From: JADJPO01 sp963828555
GTDB lineage: Bacteria > Actinomycetota > Actinomycetes > Actinomycetales > Kineosporiaceae
Direction: 5' to 3'
Length of the DNA: 64,000 bases
NCBI GenBank assembly: GCA_963828555.1
Contig: CAWHEL010000004.1
Span: 1,798,001-1,862,000 of the forward strand
Under the pieces are notes generated by a model. The model was not told where the DNA came from. It worked only from the letters and a program-made list of their open reading frames with translations, and did no database searches. The position numbers and the translations under genes are program-made. Positions 8,611-17,117 of the stretch are shown here, one piece after another. Each line of letters starts with the position of its first letter. The first letter of the stretch is position 1.

Positions 8611-11600
8611 TCACCGCCCGCTGCTTCCGGGGCTGGAATGCCACAGCTTGCGGGTCGGTGCCATCGGAGCCTCGGGGACGTCCTCCCCGGCCGCCATCCG
8701 CCGGGTGTCGCGGGTGTCGCCGCCCGGTGGCAGCAGGTCGGCGTAGGGCGATTGGACGTACCCGCTGGCATGCACCAGGACCCGGCGCAGGTGCATCGCT
8801 CCCCCGCCCATCCCCCCGGCCCGCTCCCGGTCCCCCACCGGCAGGCCGGTCGCAGCAGCCGCGGCCGCTGCCACCTCGGCCTCCTGTTCGGGGGTACGCA
8901 CGAAGCCGCCGCCGAACGCCGCGACCGGTGGCCGGTCCGGCACGGCGGAGGCAGACCGGTGCACGATCACGTTCTCGGCGCCGGCCATCACCCGCTCCAC
9001 CGCAGCCAGACCGCCCTCGGTCCAGGCGTCCCAGAGTAGGGGCAGCTCCCAGGCACCGGTCGCCCGCAGGGACACCCCGCGCGGACCGGTCCGGCGCAGC
9101 ACCCCGCGCACCACCAGCAACCAGGAGTGGAAGACTGTGGCCGCAAACGGGCCCTGGGCGTCCTCGAAGAAGGTGGCGTCGACCGGCCCGGTGGCATCGT
9201 CCAGGGTGAGGAAGACCACCCGCCGGCCCGACCGCACCGGTGGGGTCTGGGTGGCCACCTTGACCCCGGCGACCAGCAGTTCGCGTCGGCTGCGCCGGCC
9301 CAGCAGGTCGCGGGAGCGGGTGACGGAGAGCTCCTCCAGCAACGGGAGGTAGAAGTCCAGCACATGCCGGCTCACATCCAGGCCGAGGATCTCCAGCTCG
9401 GCCCGGGTCCGTTCGGCCCCGGTCATCTCCGGCAGACCGGTGGGCATCGTCTCGTTCGGGGCGTCGTCCAGATCGAGGCTGAGCTGGACGCAGTGGTCGG
9501 CGACGGCGGCGACCGGCTGCGGCGCCCGGGACTGCCCGGCTGCAGCGTCCCGCACCGGGTCGGGCCGCCGGTCGAGCGGACGCGGCGTGGCCTGCGTCCC
9601 GGATCCGCCGGACCTGCCAGGCCTGCTGGACCTGCCGGACCTGCCGGACCTGCTGGGGCGAGCCGTGGTGGCCCGGGTCCAACGCTCGAGCTCGGCCAGT
9701 TGCAGCAGCAGGTCACGCCGGGTCACCCGGTCACGCCGGCGCACCGGTAGCGCAGTCTCCAGGCCGTAGATGGAGTCGAACGCCCCGGCCAGCACCAGCC
9801 GCTCCGCCACTGGCCGGCTGACCCCGGCGCGATGCCAGAAGTCGGCCAGGGTCCGGTACGGCCGGGCGGCCACGATCCGGGCCACCTCGGCCTCGGCGAT
9901 GCCCTTGACCTCGGCCAGGGACAGCCGGATCCCGTAGCCCCGACCGTCCGGCAGGTCCGGCCCGGGGTGCGGCAGTTCGCCGGCGTCGTCCACCCGCTCC
10001 ACCCGGTAGGTGGCCTCGGAGGCGTTGACGTCCAGCCCGAGAACGGTGATCCCGAGGTTGCGGGCGTCGTCCAGGATCAGGCGTTTGGGGTACATCCCGG
10101 GGTCGTGGGTGAGCACGGCGGCCAGGAAGGCCGCCGGATGGTGGGCCTTCAACCAGGCCGACTGATAGGTGGGAAGGGCGAACGCGGCGGCATGGGCCCG
10201 GCAGAACCCGAACGAGGCGAAGGCCTCCAGCACCTGCCAGATCCGCTCCACCGATGCCTCGTCGTAGCCGAGGGAGCGGGCCCGGGGCCCGAACCAGGCC
10301 TTGACCTCGGCCTGACCGTCGCGTGAGCCCATCGCCCGGCGGACCTCGTCGGCCTCGGCCAGGGTGGCCCCGGTGGTGACGGCGACGATCTGCAGCACCT
10401 GCTCGTGGAAGACCACCACGCCGCTGGTGTCGCGCAGAGCGTCCTCCAGGGTGGGGTGCAGGTACTCGACCTCCTCCCATCCCTGCCGGGCACGCAGGAA
10501 GGGGTTGATCATGTCGGACTTCACCGGCCCGGGCCGGAACAGGGAGATGTCGATCACCAGATCGGTGAACGTCTCCGGGCCGAACCGGCCGATCAGCTCA
10601 CGTTGCCCGGGCGACTCGATCTGGAAGCAGCCCAGGGTGTGCGCGGTGCGGATCATCCGGAAGGTGGTCTCGTCGTCCAGCGGGACGGCGTCCAGCTCCA
10701 CCCGCTGCCCGTCCACCCGCTCGATCTCGGTGATGGTGTAGGCCATCGCCGACTGCATCCGGATGCCCAGCACATCGAGTTTGAGCAGGCCGAGGTCCTC
10801 GACGTCGTCCTTGTCGAACTGGCTCATCGGCAGCCCCTCCCAACTGGCCTCGACCGGGGTGCGCCTCAGCAGGCCGGCGTCGGAGAGCAGCACCCCGCAC
10901 GGGTGCAGGGCCACGTGCCGGGGCAGCCCGTCGAGCCGTTCGACCAGGTCGTAGAGCAGATCGAGCCGGGGGGTGTCGAGCCCCCGCGCCCGCAGCTCGG
11001 GCAGTTCGACCAGGGCGTCGCGCACGTCCCGGGCGCGGATGTGCGGGAACGCCGAGGCGATGGCGGAGATCTCCTCCGGCGGCATGCTCAGGGCGGCTCC
11101 GACGTCCCGGATCGCGTGCCGCACCCGGTAGGTGTCCATCATCGACACGCAGGTCACCCGCTCGGCGCCGAAGCGGTCCAGGATCTCGGCGTACACCTCG
11201 CCCCGGCGGGCGGACTCGACGTCGATGTCGATGTCGGGCAGCTGGGCGCGCAACGGCGACAGGAACCGCTCCATCAGCAGGTGATGACGGATCGGATCGA
11301 CCCCGGAGATGCCCACCAGGTGGTTGACCAGGCTGCCGGCACCCGATCCGCGCGCCGCCACCCGCACCCCGATCCCCCGGATGTCGTCGCAGACGAGGCC
11401 CACGGTGAGGAAGTACGCGGCATAGCCGAGGGTGGCGATCGTGGCCAGCTCGGCCTCGAGCCGTCCCCCCACCTGCCGCAGCAGGGCCTCGCCTGCCCCG
11501 GGATAGCAGCGGGAGATCCCCGCCTCGCACTTCTTGTGCAGAACGGCCAGGGGGTCCTCGGCCGGCCCCAGCCCGAGCAGATGCTGCTCGGGGAAGTGCA

Positions 11601-12609
11601 CCGACCCGATGCCCAGGTCGGCCTGCGGGTCGAGCCGGCACCGCCGGGCCAGGGCCTCGGTGTCGGCGAGCAGCCGGGCGCCGCCGTCGCCCTCGCCCGC
11701 GGCCTCGGACACCCGGGCGGCGATCACGGCCATCTGTTCGGGCGGGGCCAGGTGACCCTGGGCGCTGGTCCGGTCGAGGTGACGGACGTCGAGCGGCACC
11801 AGCCGCCGGGCGGCGTCCAGCACGTCGACGGTCACCGCGCCGTCGGGGGTGGCGTGCCGGACGGCGTTGGTCAGGACTGCCGGCACCCCTGCCGCACGCG
11901 CCAGGGCCAGCATCCGGACGGCGTGGCCGAGGCTGGCCGTGGTACCCGGCGGGCCGTCGTGGCAGACCACCTCGACGGCCAGCGCGTCCGCGGGCAGGGC
12001 GGCCCGCCAGCGCTCCAGGACCGTGCGCGCCAGGTCGGGTCGGCGAGCCAGCACTGCCCGGCCCACCTCGGAGGACGGCCCGAGCAGGACGCCGAGCGCC
12101 GGCACGTGGTGGTCGTCGAGGACGGCATGACCGGCGACCAGATCGAGCGAGGCGACCGGGGTCCCGCGCTCTCCGCGCAGATGCGTGGCCGATACGAGTC
12201 GGCACAACCGGCCCCAGCCCTCGCTGGGCAGCCGCCCGTGCACCAGGTCCTCCCCCAGTGCGAGCACGGTCACCCGTGGCCGGCGCGGGTCGACCCGGGC
12301 ACCGCCCCGCGCAGGGCTGCGCCGGGCGGGACGGGCCCGCTGGGCCGGTGCAGAGGGGTCGGCCCAGCTCGGCAGACCGCGCACCAACCCACTCGGCTCC
12401 ACCGCCAGGTCCACCCCGATCAGCGGGGCCAGGCCGGACCGGCGGCATTCCTGGGCGAACTTCACCGCGCCGTACAGGCCGTCCCGGTCGGTCAGGGCAA
12501 GGGCCTGCATTCCCTGGTCGGCGGCCAGCGCGACCAGGGCCGCGGGAGGAGACGCCCCGTAGCGCAGGGAGTACCCGGATGCCACGTGCAGATGAGTGAA
12601 GGGGACCAT
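8611..12609 (-). CDS. dnaE2: Error-prone DNA polymerase III alpha subunit DnaE2
   Basis: The 1332-residue C-family polymerase begins MVPFTHLHVASGYSLRYGA, the N-terminal PHP domain. It carries the catalytic PDIDIDVES (about residues 459-467), finger and beta-binding regions, and a C-terminal OB fold (GVKVATQTPPVRSGRRVVFLT, split by family drift). It lacks the extra C-terminal domains of replicative DnaE1. DnaE2 performs SOS mutagenesis in actinobacteria, normally with ImuA'/ImuB. Two insertions are Arg/Pro/Gly-rich; the one near residues 975-1035 is built from GGACCTGCC-like 9-bp repeats (about 9604-9660), making the protein longer than the usual 1050-1150 residues. It lies 34 nt behind the SAV_6107-type gene in a LexA-controlled block. 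Confidence 0.95.
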   Translation of the reverse strand: MVPFTHLHVASGYSLRYGASPPAALVALAADQGMQALALTDRDGLYGAVKFAQECRRSGLAPLIGVDLAVEPSGLVRGLPSWADPSAPAQRARPARRSPARGGARVDPRRPRVTVLALGEDLVHGRLPSEGWGRLCRLVSATHLRGERGTPVASLDLVAGHAVLDDHHVPALGVLLGPSSEVGRAVLARRPDLARTVLERWRAALPADALAVEVVCHDGPPGTTASLGHAVRMLALARAAGVPAVLTNAVRHATPDGAVTVDVLDAARRLVPLDVRHLDRTSAQGHLAPPEQMAVIAARVSEAAGEGDGGARLLADTEALARRCRLDPQADLGIGSVHFPEQHLLGLGPAEDPLAVLHKKCEAGISRCYPGAGEALLRQVGGRLEAELATIATLGYAAYFLTVGLVCDDIRGIGVRVAARGSGAGSLVNHLVGISGVDPIRHHLLMERFLSPLRAQLPDIDIDVESARRGEVYAEILDRFGAERVTCVSMMDTYRVRHAIRDVGAALSMPPEEISAIASAFPHIRARDVRDALVELPELRARGLDTPRLDLLYDLVERLDGLPRHVALHPCGVLLSDAGLLRRTPVEASWEGLPMSQFDKDDVEDLGLLKLDVLGIRMQSAMAYTITEIERVDGQRVELDAVPLDDETTFRMIRTAHTLGCFQIESPGQRELIGRFGPETFTDLVIDISLFRPGPVKSDMINPFLRARQGWEEVEYLHPTLEDALRDTSGVVVFHEQVLQIVAVTTGATLAEADEVRRAMGSRDGQAEVKAWFGPRARSLGYDEASVERIWQVLEAFASFGFCRAHAAAFALPTYQSAWLKAHHPAAFLAAVLTHDPGMYPKRLILDDARNLGITVLGLDVNASEATYRVERVDDAGELPHPGPDLPDGRGYGIRLSLAEVKGIAEAEVARIVAARPYRTLADFWHRAGVSRPVAERLVLAGAFDSIYGLETALPVRRRDRVTRRDLLLQLAELERWTRATTARPSRSGRSGRSSRPGRSGGSGTQATPRPLDRRPDPVRDAAAGQSRAPQPVAAVADHCVQLSLDLDDAPNETMPTGLPEMTGAERTRAELEILGLDVSRHVLDFYLPLLEELSVTRSRDLLGRRSRRELLVAGVKVATQTPPVRSGRRVVFLTLDDATGPVDATFFEDAQGPFAATVFHSWLLVVRGVLRRTGPRGVSLRATGAWELPLLWDAWTEGGLAAVERVMAGAENVIVHRSASAVPDRPPVAAFGGGFVRTPEQEAEVAAAAAAATGLPVGDRERAGGMGGGAMHLRRVLVHASGYVQSPYADLLPPGGDTRDTRRMAAGEDVPEAPMAPTRKLWHSSPGSSGR
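9604..9660. repeat. Imperfect 9-bp tandem repeat inside dnaE2
   Basis: About six copies of a CCTGCCGGA-like unit encode a Ser/Gly/Arg-rich linker of DnaE2. The array keeps the reading frame. It is probably a disordered, length-variable linker. Confidence 0.6.
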
Positions 12610-12643
12610 GACGCGACCGATGCGCTCGATACGGACGGTTCGC

Positions 12644-13105
12644 TCAGGTGCAGGACGGGAGGGCTTCGGGCAGCACCGGGTGCTGCGGTAAGCCGAGGAT
12701 CGCCTCGACGGCGTGCTGGAACGACTCGGCGTCTCGCAGCAGGTCGTCGGCCTCCCGGACCGTGACGGCATGTGCCCGGCCGGACTCGATGGCCGCCCGC
12801 CGCCCTGCAGTGGCGGCGAAGAACGAGGCCCATTCGGTCAGTTCGGGAGCCACCCGCGGCAGCAGGTCCCACACGCTGCGCGGGCCACTGCGGCTGCCTC
12901 GCCCACGGACCGCGAGCACCGCGGCCGCCGCCCGGAGAGCAGCGAGGTGAGCAGCGACGTAGCGCTCCCCCGCGCTACGGGCCGCGCACGCCTGCAGCAG
13001 ACCCGCCGAGGAGCGATCGATGAGCGTCAGCGCGGCGCTGGAGACCGGTGCCGTGACATCGGCATAGGTGTGGCTGCCGGGCCTGCTCAAGGTGGTCGCC
13101 GTCAT
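12644..13105 (-). CDS. SAV_6107-family HEPN domain protein
   Basis: This all-helical protein of 153 residues contains LIDRSSAGLLQACAARSAGERYVAAHLAALRAAAAVL, broken here by family-typical spacing, and an Ala/Arg-rich C-terminal helix. The family (SAV_6107-type HEPN) is found almost only beside dnaE2 in actinobacteria, which suggests a role in the mutasome or its control, but no activity is established. ATG 13105 has AAAGGA 6-7 nt upstream. A start at 13213 would add about 36 residues containing an Asn-Asp-Gln tandem repeat (9-bp units at about 13149-13175) and lacks a good ribosome site. Confidence 0.85.
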   Translation of the reverse strand: MTATTLSRPGSHTYADVTAPVSSAALTLIDRSSAGLLQACAARSAGERYVAAHLAALRAAAAVLAVRGRGSRSGPRSVWDLLPRVAPELTEWASFFAATAGRRAAIESGRAHAVTVREADDLLRDAESFQHAVEAILGLPQHPVLPEALPSCT

Positions 13106-13219
13106 GTCGGGTCCTTTCGTGGTGAGGTCGATCTCGTCCGGGTCGTTTTGGTCGTTCTGGTCGTTCTGGTCGTTCGCGTGGTTCGGGTCCTTCGGCACGT
13201 CGGGGACTGGCATGATCGG

Positions 13220-13558
13220 TCAGTCCGCGACGCGCAACAGACGCCATCCCCCGATGTCAGGGCGGGCGCAGGTGTCGTGGCAGAGGTCGTAGACACCGCC
13301 CGGCCCCCCCGCCCCGATCCGGCCGGCTTCGACCCGCCAGACCTCGTACTCCTCACCGAGCTCGGTGTTCCACAGCCGCTGCTCGGGAACCCCACCCGCG
13401 TGCAGGGGCTGCCCCACAGCCCCGACCCACCAGGCCCGGCGTTCCTGCCAGTGCCCGAGCACCTCCCGGACCACGTAACGGTTGCCCCGCCACCGGAAGG
13501 CCGTCGGCCGCACATCCTCCACACCGACATGGACCACCTCGGCGAACCGTCGGACCAT
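13220..13558 (-). CDS. DUF6504 family protein
   Basis: The 112-residue protein has the family pattern of a short beta-rich domain: FRWRGNRYVVREVLGHWQERRAWW, with a C-terminal Cys/His pair (YDLCHDTC) that could bind metal. DUF6504 proteins accompany dnaE2 and imuB in actinobacteria. The function is unknown. ATG 13558 follows GGGGAGG. It is the first gene of the SOS block, about 220 nt downstream of the LexA-box promoter, and the next gene follows within 115 nt. Confidence 0.82.
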   Translation of the reverse strand: MVRRFAEVVHVGVEDVRPTAFRWRGNRYVVREVLGHWQERRAWWVGAVGQPLHAGGVPEQRLWNTELGEEYEVWRVEAGRIGAGGPGGVYDLCHDTCARPDIGGWRLLRVAD

Positions 13559-13703
13559 CGCTGCCTCCCCTTGCTCACGGACCCGTTGGCGACGAGCCGG
13601 ACGACGTACGGTTGCGCCCCGAGGGGAAGCAGGGCGTACTGCCGATCACCCCGAGCCCCGGGTGGAGCGCTTCCCCACGCTCCGCCGGGACCCGTCAGGT
13701 GAC

Positions 13704-13748
13704 CGGGCTCGTGCCGGGGCGGGGTCGAGTCGCCCCGGCACGAGCCCG
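13704..13748 (-). other. 18-bp perfect hairpin in the SOS-operon leader
   Basis: Arms 13704-13721 and 13731-13748 pair perfectly over 18 bp with a 9-nt loop. It lies between the predicted transcription start (about 13780) and the first start codon (13558). No U-tract follows, so a classical terminator is not obvious. Attenuation, mRNA protection or a transcription roadblock are possibilities. Confidence 0.6.
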
Positions 13749-13762
13749 ATTCGACACGTGAC

Positions 13763-13778
13763 TCGAACACGTGTTCGA
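13763..13778. promoter_or_regulatory. LexA (SOS) box
   Basis: TCGAACACGTGTTCGA is a perfect 16-bp palindrome matching the actinobacterial LexA operator (CGAAC-N4-GTTCG). It lies 8 bp downstream of the predicted -10 of the minus-strand promoter, over the expected start of transcription, which is ideal for repression. Confidence 0.9.
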
Positions 13779-13786
13779 ACAGTTCG

Positions 13787-13814
13787 ACTGTACACCGTGT
13801 CCGTCCGGTGTCAA
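13787..13814 (-). promoter_or_regulatory. SOS promoter of the DUF6504-HEPN-dnaE2 block
   Basis: On the minus strand TTGACA (13814-13809), a 16-nt spacer and TACAGT (13792-13787) form a near-consensus housekeeping promoter. The LexA box follows directly. The remaining leader down to 13558 holds the hairpin and no recognisable gene. Confidence 0.75.
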
Positions 13815-13912
13815 CGGGACCGAACGGCGGAGTTCCGGGTGCCCCAGAACGCCCCCACGGACGGGCACACTGACCTCTTCGATCCAGTACAAGTGTCACT
13901 AGGCGAGTTGTA

Positions 13913-13942
13913 AAGTTACGTTTGTTGTGCAAAATCGTAAGT
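13913..13942. promoter_or_regulatory. Inverted repeat before the Fic gene
   Basis: TTACG (about 13915) and CGTAA (about 13936) face each other in an unusually AT-rich stretch 15-40 bp before the Fic start. The flanking bases extend the symmetry (TTACGTTTG against TTACGATTTTG). It is a candidate operator for the protein's own winged-helix domain, by inference from position only. Confidence 0.35.
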
Positions 13943-13956
13943 ATAGGAGTCAGCTG

Positions 13957-15201
13957 ATGACGGTTGGTGCAGACCTGTCGGGCTGGCCCGCGCTCGGTCG
14001 CGAGCTACGCCCCTGGGAGTCCCCGTGGGCCGGCGGCGTCGAGACCGACCCGATCGAGGTCAGTGTCGTGCCCCCGATCGCTGCCCGGCCACTGCCCACC
14101 GGCGGCTCCCCCGTGCTCACCGCGGCGACCGAGGCGGTCCGGGTGCTGGATGAGACGGCCACCGTCGACCTCACCGCCCTGGCCGGAGCGCTGCTGCGCT
14201 CGGAGTCCGTGGCGTCGTCCAAGATCGAGCACCTGGACGCCAGCCAGCGCGACCTGGGGCTGGCCATGCTGCGCGGCGTGCCGGTGCACACCGCCGCGGC
14301 ACACGTGGCGGCCAACGTGCGGGCGATGACCGCTGCGGTGTCCGGCCACCAGGGTGCCCTGCCCTACCACGTGGTCGATCTGCTGCATGTACACCGCCTG
14401 CTGATGGAGGCCGACCCCTACGAGGGCGGATGGGCCGGGCGACTGCGCACCATGCAGAACTGGGTCGGCGGAGGCGAGATCTCCCCCCACGGGGCTCTGT
14501 TCGTCCCCCCGGCCCCCGAACGGGTCCCCGGCCTGGTCGAGGACCTGATCCGGTTCTGCAACCGCACCGACATCGATCCGATCGCCCAGGCCGCAGTGGC
14601 CCACGCCCAGTTCGAGACCATCCACCCCTTCACCGACGGCAACGGCCGTACCGGCCGGGCCCTGGTGCACGTCGTGCTGCGCCGCCGGGGCCTGACCCGG
14701 CGCACCGTCGTCCCCGTGTCCACCGTGCTGCTGGCGGACGTCGAGGGCTACTTCGCCGGGCTCAACGACTACCGGGCCGGTCGGCTCGAGCCGTGGCTGT
14801 CCCGCTTCGCCGCAGCCACCTCTCAGGCCGCCTCGGCCGGGCTGCGCCTGGCCACCGACCTGGCAGCGCTGCGCGAGCAGTGGCGCAGCGCCGTGGCCGC
14901 CCGCCGGGGATCGGCGGCGGCCGGTCTGCTGGAGTCCCTCCTGCGCCAGCCGGTGGTCGACATCGACACCCTGCGCTCCCTGACCTCAGGGGTGGCGGAC
15001 AAGAACATCTACGCGGCGATCGGCCGCCTGGAGACCGCCGGCGTGCTCACCGAGCTGTCCGGAGCCGGGCGCAACCGGGTCTGGGCAGCGCTGGGCGTGC
15101 TGGAGCTGCTCGAACGGCTGGAAGCCCAGCTCGGGCGCCGGGACCATGACCTGCGCCGGATCACCGCCCGGGCGGGCGCACCCCTGAGTCCTCGACCCTG
15201 A
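13957..15201 (+). CDS. Fic family protein (AMPylase-type) with C-terminal winged helix
   Basis: The 414-residue protein has the Fic motif HPFTDGNGRTGR (223-234), so it probably transfers AMP or another nucleotide to a target hydroxyl. An N-terminal class II inhibitory helix is visible as SSKIEH (88-93, Glu91); the last position is His rather than the usual Gly/Asn. The C-terminal 110 residues (VVDIDTLRSLTSGVADKNIYAAIGRLE) look like a winged-helix DNA-binding domain, as in many Fic proteins that regulate themselves. ATG 13957 is chosen over GTG 13927 because AGGAG (13946-13950) precedes it. An AT-rich promoter zone with an inverted repeat lies just upstream. The 3' end overlaps the convergent pentapeptide gene by 41 nt. 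Confidence 0.92.
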   Translation: MTVGADLSGWPALGRELRPWESPWAGGVETDPIEVSVVPPIAARPLPTGGSPVLTAATEAVRVLDETATVDLTALAGALLRSESVASSKIEHLDASQRDLGLAMLRGVPVHTAAAHVAANVRAMTAAVSGHQGALPYHVVDLLHVHRLLMEADPYEGGWAGRLRTMQNWVGGGEISPHGALFVPPAPERVPGLVEDLIRFCNRTDIDPIAQAAVAHAQFETIHPFTDGNGRTGRALVHVVLRRRGLTRRTVVPVSTVLLADVEGYFAGLNDYRAGRLEPWLSRFAAATSQAASAGLRLATDLAALREQWRSAVAARRGSAAAGLLESLLRQPVVDIDTLRSLTSGVADKNIYAAIGRLETAGVLTELSGAGRNRVWAALGVLELLERLEAQLGRRDHDLRRITARAGAPLSPRP

Positions 15202-15805
15202 TCCCGAGCTCCCCGGCCAGGGCGGTGGCGATCTCGATCAGCTGGCCGTGGTCGATCACCGCACCCCGCAGCCGGTCCCAGCCGCGCGCGATCCCCAGCG
15301 TGCAGGTGCGCAGATCGACGTCCTCCAGCACGGCCTGGGTGAGGTCGACCCGCTCGAGCGTGCACCGTTCGAACCGCACCCCACTCAGCCGGGCCCCGGC
15401 CAGGTCGACGTCGCGCAGTACGCAGTCGACCAGGCGCACCTCACCCCAGTTCACCCCGCGCAGGTTCACCCCGTCGAGCACGCAGCCCTCGAGGTGGACC
15501 CGGGTGAACGAGGCCCCCAGCAGCTCGCAGCCGGCCAGGGACGACTCGCCGACGCGCACCCCGACCCAACGGCTGCGCGCCAGTTGACCGCCGACGAAAC
15601 GCACCGACCCGAGTCGGCAATCCCGCCAGGTCGAGCGCTCCAGCTCCGGAGTGGCCAGGGTGACGGCCTGCAACTCGGTGTCGATCACCCGGATTCCCGG
15701 GGCGTCCACCCCGGTGAGGGTGATCCCGTGCAGGCGGGCACCGTCCACCTCGCCGTCCGGGTCCCAACGGGGGGTGGCGGGCGAGGATTCGACCACGGTG
15801 GACAC
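15161..15805 (-). CDS. Pentapeptide repeat protein
   Basis: The 214-residue protein contains consecutive A(D/N)LXX-like five-residue repeats from about residue 20 to 175 (for example VRFERCTLERVDLTQAVLED), predicted to form a right-handed quadrilateral beta-helix. Some family members (MfpA, Qnr) mimic DNA and protect gyrase, but most have no known function. No fluoroquinolone-resistance role can be claimed here. The start is the GTG at 15805; a GTG at 15796 with GAGG 8 nt upstream is a good alternative. Its 3' end overlaps the Fic gene tail to tail. Confidence 0.85.
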   Translation of the reverse strand: MSTVVESSPATPRWDPDGEVDGARLHGITLTGVDAPGIRVIDTELQAVTLATPELERSTWRDCRLGSVRFVGGQLARSRWVGVRVGESSLAGCELLGASFTRVHLEGCVLDGVNLRGVNWGEVRLVDCVLRDVDLAGARLSGVRFERCTLERVDLTQAVLEDVDLRTCTLGIARGWDRLRGAVIDHGQLIEIATALAGELGIRVEDSGVRPPGR

Positions 15806-15944
15806 CTCGATGATCGACTACAGGATGTGTGTGCCCCTCGAGCGTAGGGCGATCCACCGCGCACGCTCTCCCCCGGTCGTCTAGGTTCGACCCCAGCCGC
15901 CGCGACCACGCGCCCGGCCCGCAGACCGAGAGGAAGCCCGAGCC

Positions 15945-16493
15945 ATGGGGCTGTTCGACCAGATCAAGGACGCATTCACCACCGACGACGACGAGAACGC
16001 CGCCAAGGCCAAGGAGCTAGCCGACAAGGCGCAGGCCGCCGCCGACGAGGCGAAGGCCACGGCGGACGAGGCCAAGAAGTCCGCCGACGAATGGGCGGCG
16101 AAGGCATCCGGCGTGGACGCCGACGCCGAGACCAAGCGCGAGGCCGACGCGGCCTCTGCCCGGGCTACCGAACTCGCCCTGGAGACCCAGAAGCAGCTGG
16201 ACGACGCCGTCGCAGCCAAGGCCAGTGCGGAGGCCGCCGCAATCGCCGCCGCTGCCGCCTCGTCGGCGCATGCTGCCCACGTCGCCCACGTCGCGCACAC
16301 CCAGCAGGCCGCCCCGGCCGCGCCCAAGCCCACCGCGCCGCAGCTGCGCACCCACAAGGTGGTCAGCGGCGACACACTCAGCGAGATCGGCCAGAAGTTC
16401 GGCGTCGACTGGCGAGACATCGCCAAGCTGAACAACATCGCCAACCCCGACCTGATCCACCCCGGCCAGGTCTTCAAGATCCCGAACAACTGA
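15945..16493 (+). CDS. LysM domain protein with coiled-coil stalk
   Basis: The 182-residue protein begins MGLFDQIKDAF, followed by about 95 residues of Ala/Lys/Glu/Asp heptads (a charged coiled coil) and an Ala/His/Pro linker. A single C-terminal LysM domain (residues 137-182: HKVVSGDTLSEIGQKFGVDW) ends in HPGQVFKIP. LysM binds peptidoglycan or other GlcNAc polymers. There is no signal peptide or membrane helix, so it resembles cytoplasmic BON/LysM-type (YgaU-like) proteins. GAGGAAG precedes the ATG. A strong terminator hairpin follows. Confidence 0.85.
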   Translation: MGLFDQIKDAFTTDDDENAAKAKELADKAQAAADEAKATADEAKKSADEWAAKASGVDADAETKREADAASARATELALETQKQLDDAVAAKASAEAAAIAAAAASSAHAAHVAHVAHTQQAAPAAPKPTAPQLRTHKVVSGDTLSEIGQKFGVDWRDIAKLNNIANPDLIHPGQVFKIPNN

Positions 16494-16508
16494 CCCCGCG
16501 CCCCCTGA

Positions 16509-16544
16509 AGGGGCCGGCCCACCGACCATCGCGGGCCGGCCCCT
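16509..16544 (+). terminator. Hairpin terminator after the LysM gene
   Basis: A perfect 12-bp stem (16509-16520 with 16533-16544) with a 12-nt loop starts 15 nt after the stop codon. No long T-run follows, as is common in GC-rich actinobacteria. Confidence 0.65.
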
Positions 16545-16595
16545 TCGGCGTGCACCAGGGGCCGTGCTGGACAGGCTCGCCTACGCTTCGCTGTC

Positions 16596-17117
16596 ATGGC
16601 CGCTCCCGACGAGACCACCGACCCCGTCCTGGATCACCCGGCGGTGAGCCGGGTCCGTGCGACGCTGGCCGAGGCCGGGGTGGACGGCGCGGTGGTGGTG
16701 CTCGACGAGCACGCACGCACCGCGGCCGCCGCTGCGGCCCAGCTCGGCGTCGAGGTGGCTCAGATCGCCAACTCCCTCGTCTTCGCCGTGCCGGACGACG
16801 CAGCGCCGGGCGGGCGCCGTCCGCTGCTCGTGCTCACCTCCGGCGCACACCGGGTGGACACGGCCAAGGTGGCCGCCGGGATCGGCGCGCCCCGCCTGGA
16901 CCGCGCCGACGCCGACTTCGTGCGGGAGCAGACCGGGTTCGTGATCGGCGGGGTGGCTCCCGTGGGCCACACCCAACCGCTGCAGACCCTGATCGACCGT
17001 GCGCTGGCCGATCACCGCCAGGTGTGGGCCGCCGCCGGGCACGCCCGCACCGTCTTCCCCACCGACTACGACGAGCTGGTGCGGATCACCGGCGGCACCC
17101 CGGTCGAGGTGGCGTGA
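16596..17117 (+). CDS. YbaK/ProX-type aminoacyl-tRNA deacylase
   Basis: The 173-residue single-domain protein shows the YbaK/EbsC fold: a conserved Lys in HRVDTAKVAAGIG and the C-terminal GGVAPVGH motif. Family members hydrolyse mischarged tRNAs such as Cys-tRNAPro or Ala-tRNAPro; which one is not evident. A TACGCT hexamer 8 nt before the ATG suggests a leaderless or near-leaderless transcript. It is followed immediately by the overlapping hydrolase gene (GTGA). Confidence 0.9.
   Translation: MAAPDETTDPVLDHPAVSRVRATLAEAGVDGAVVVLDEHARTAAAAAAQLGVEVAQIANSLVFAVPDDAAPGGRRPLLVLTSGAHRVDTAKVAAGIGAPRLDRADADFVREQTGFVIGGVAPVGHTQPLQTLIDRALADHRQVWAAAGHARTVFPTDYDELVRITGGTPVEVA

Noticed and set aside
8888..13000. 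Long open frames opposite dnaE2
   Set aside because: They mirror the codon periodicity of dnaE2, lack motifs and overlap a confirmed polymerase.
13559..13932. Possible upstream gene or extension before DUF6504
   Set aside because: The translation is Gly/Pro/Arg-rich and covers the LexA box and promoter; the region is better explained as regulatory.
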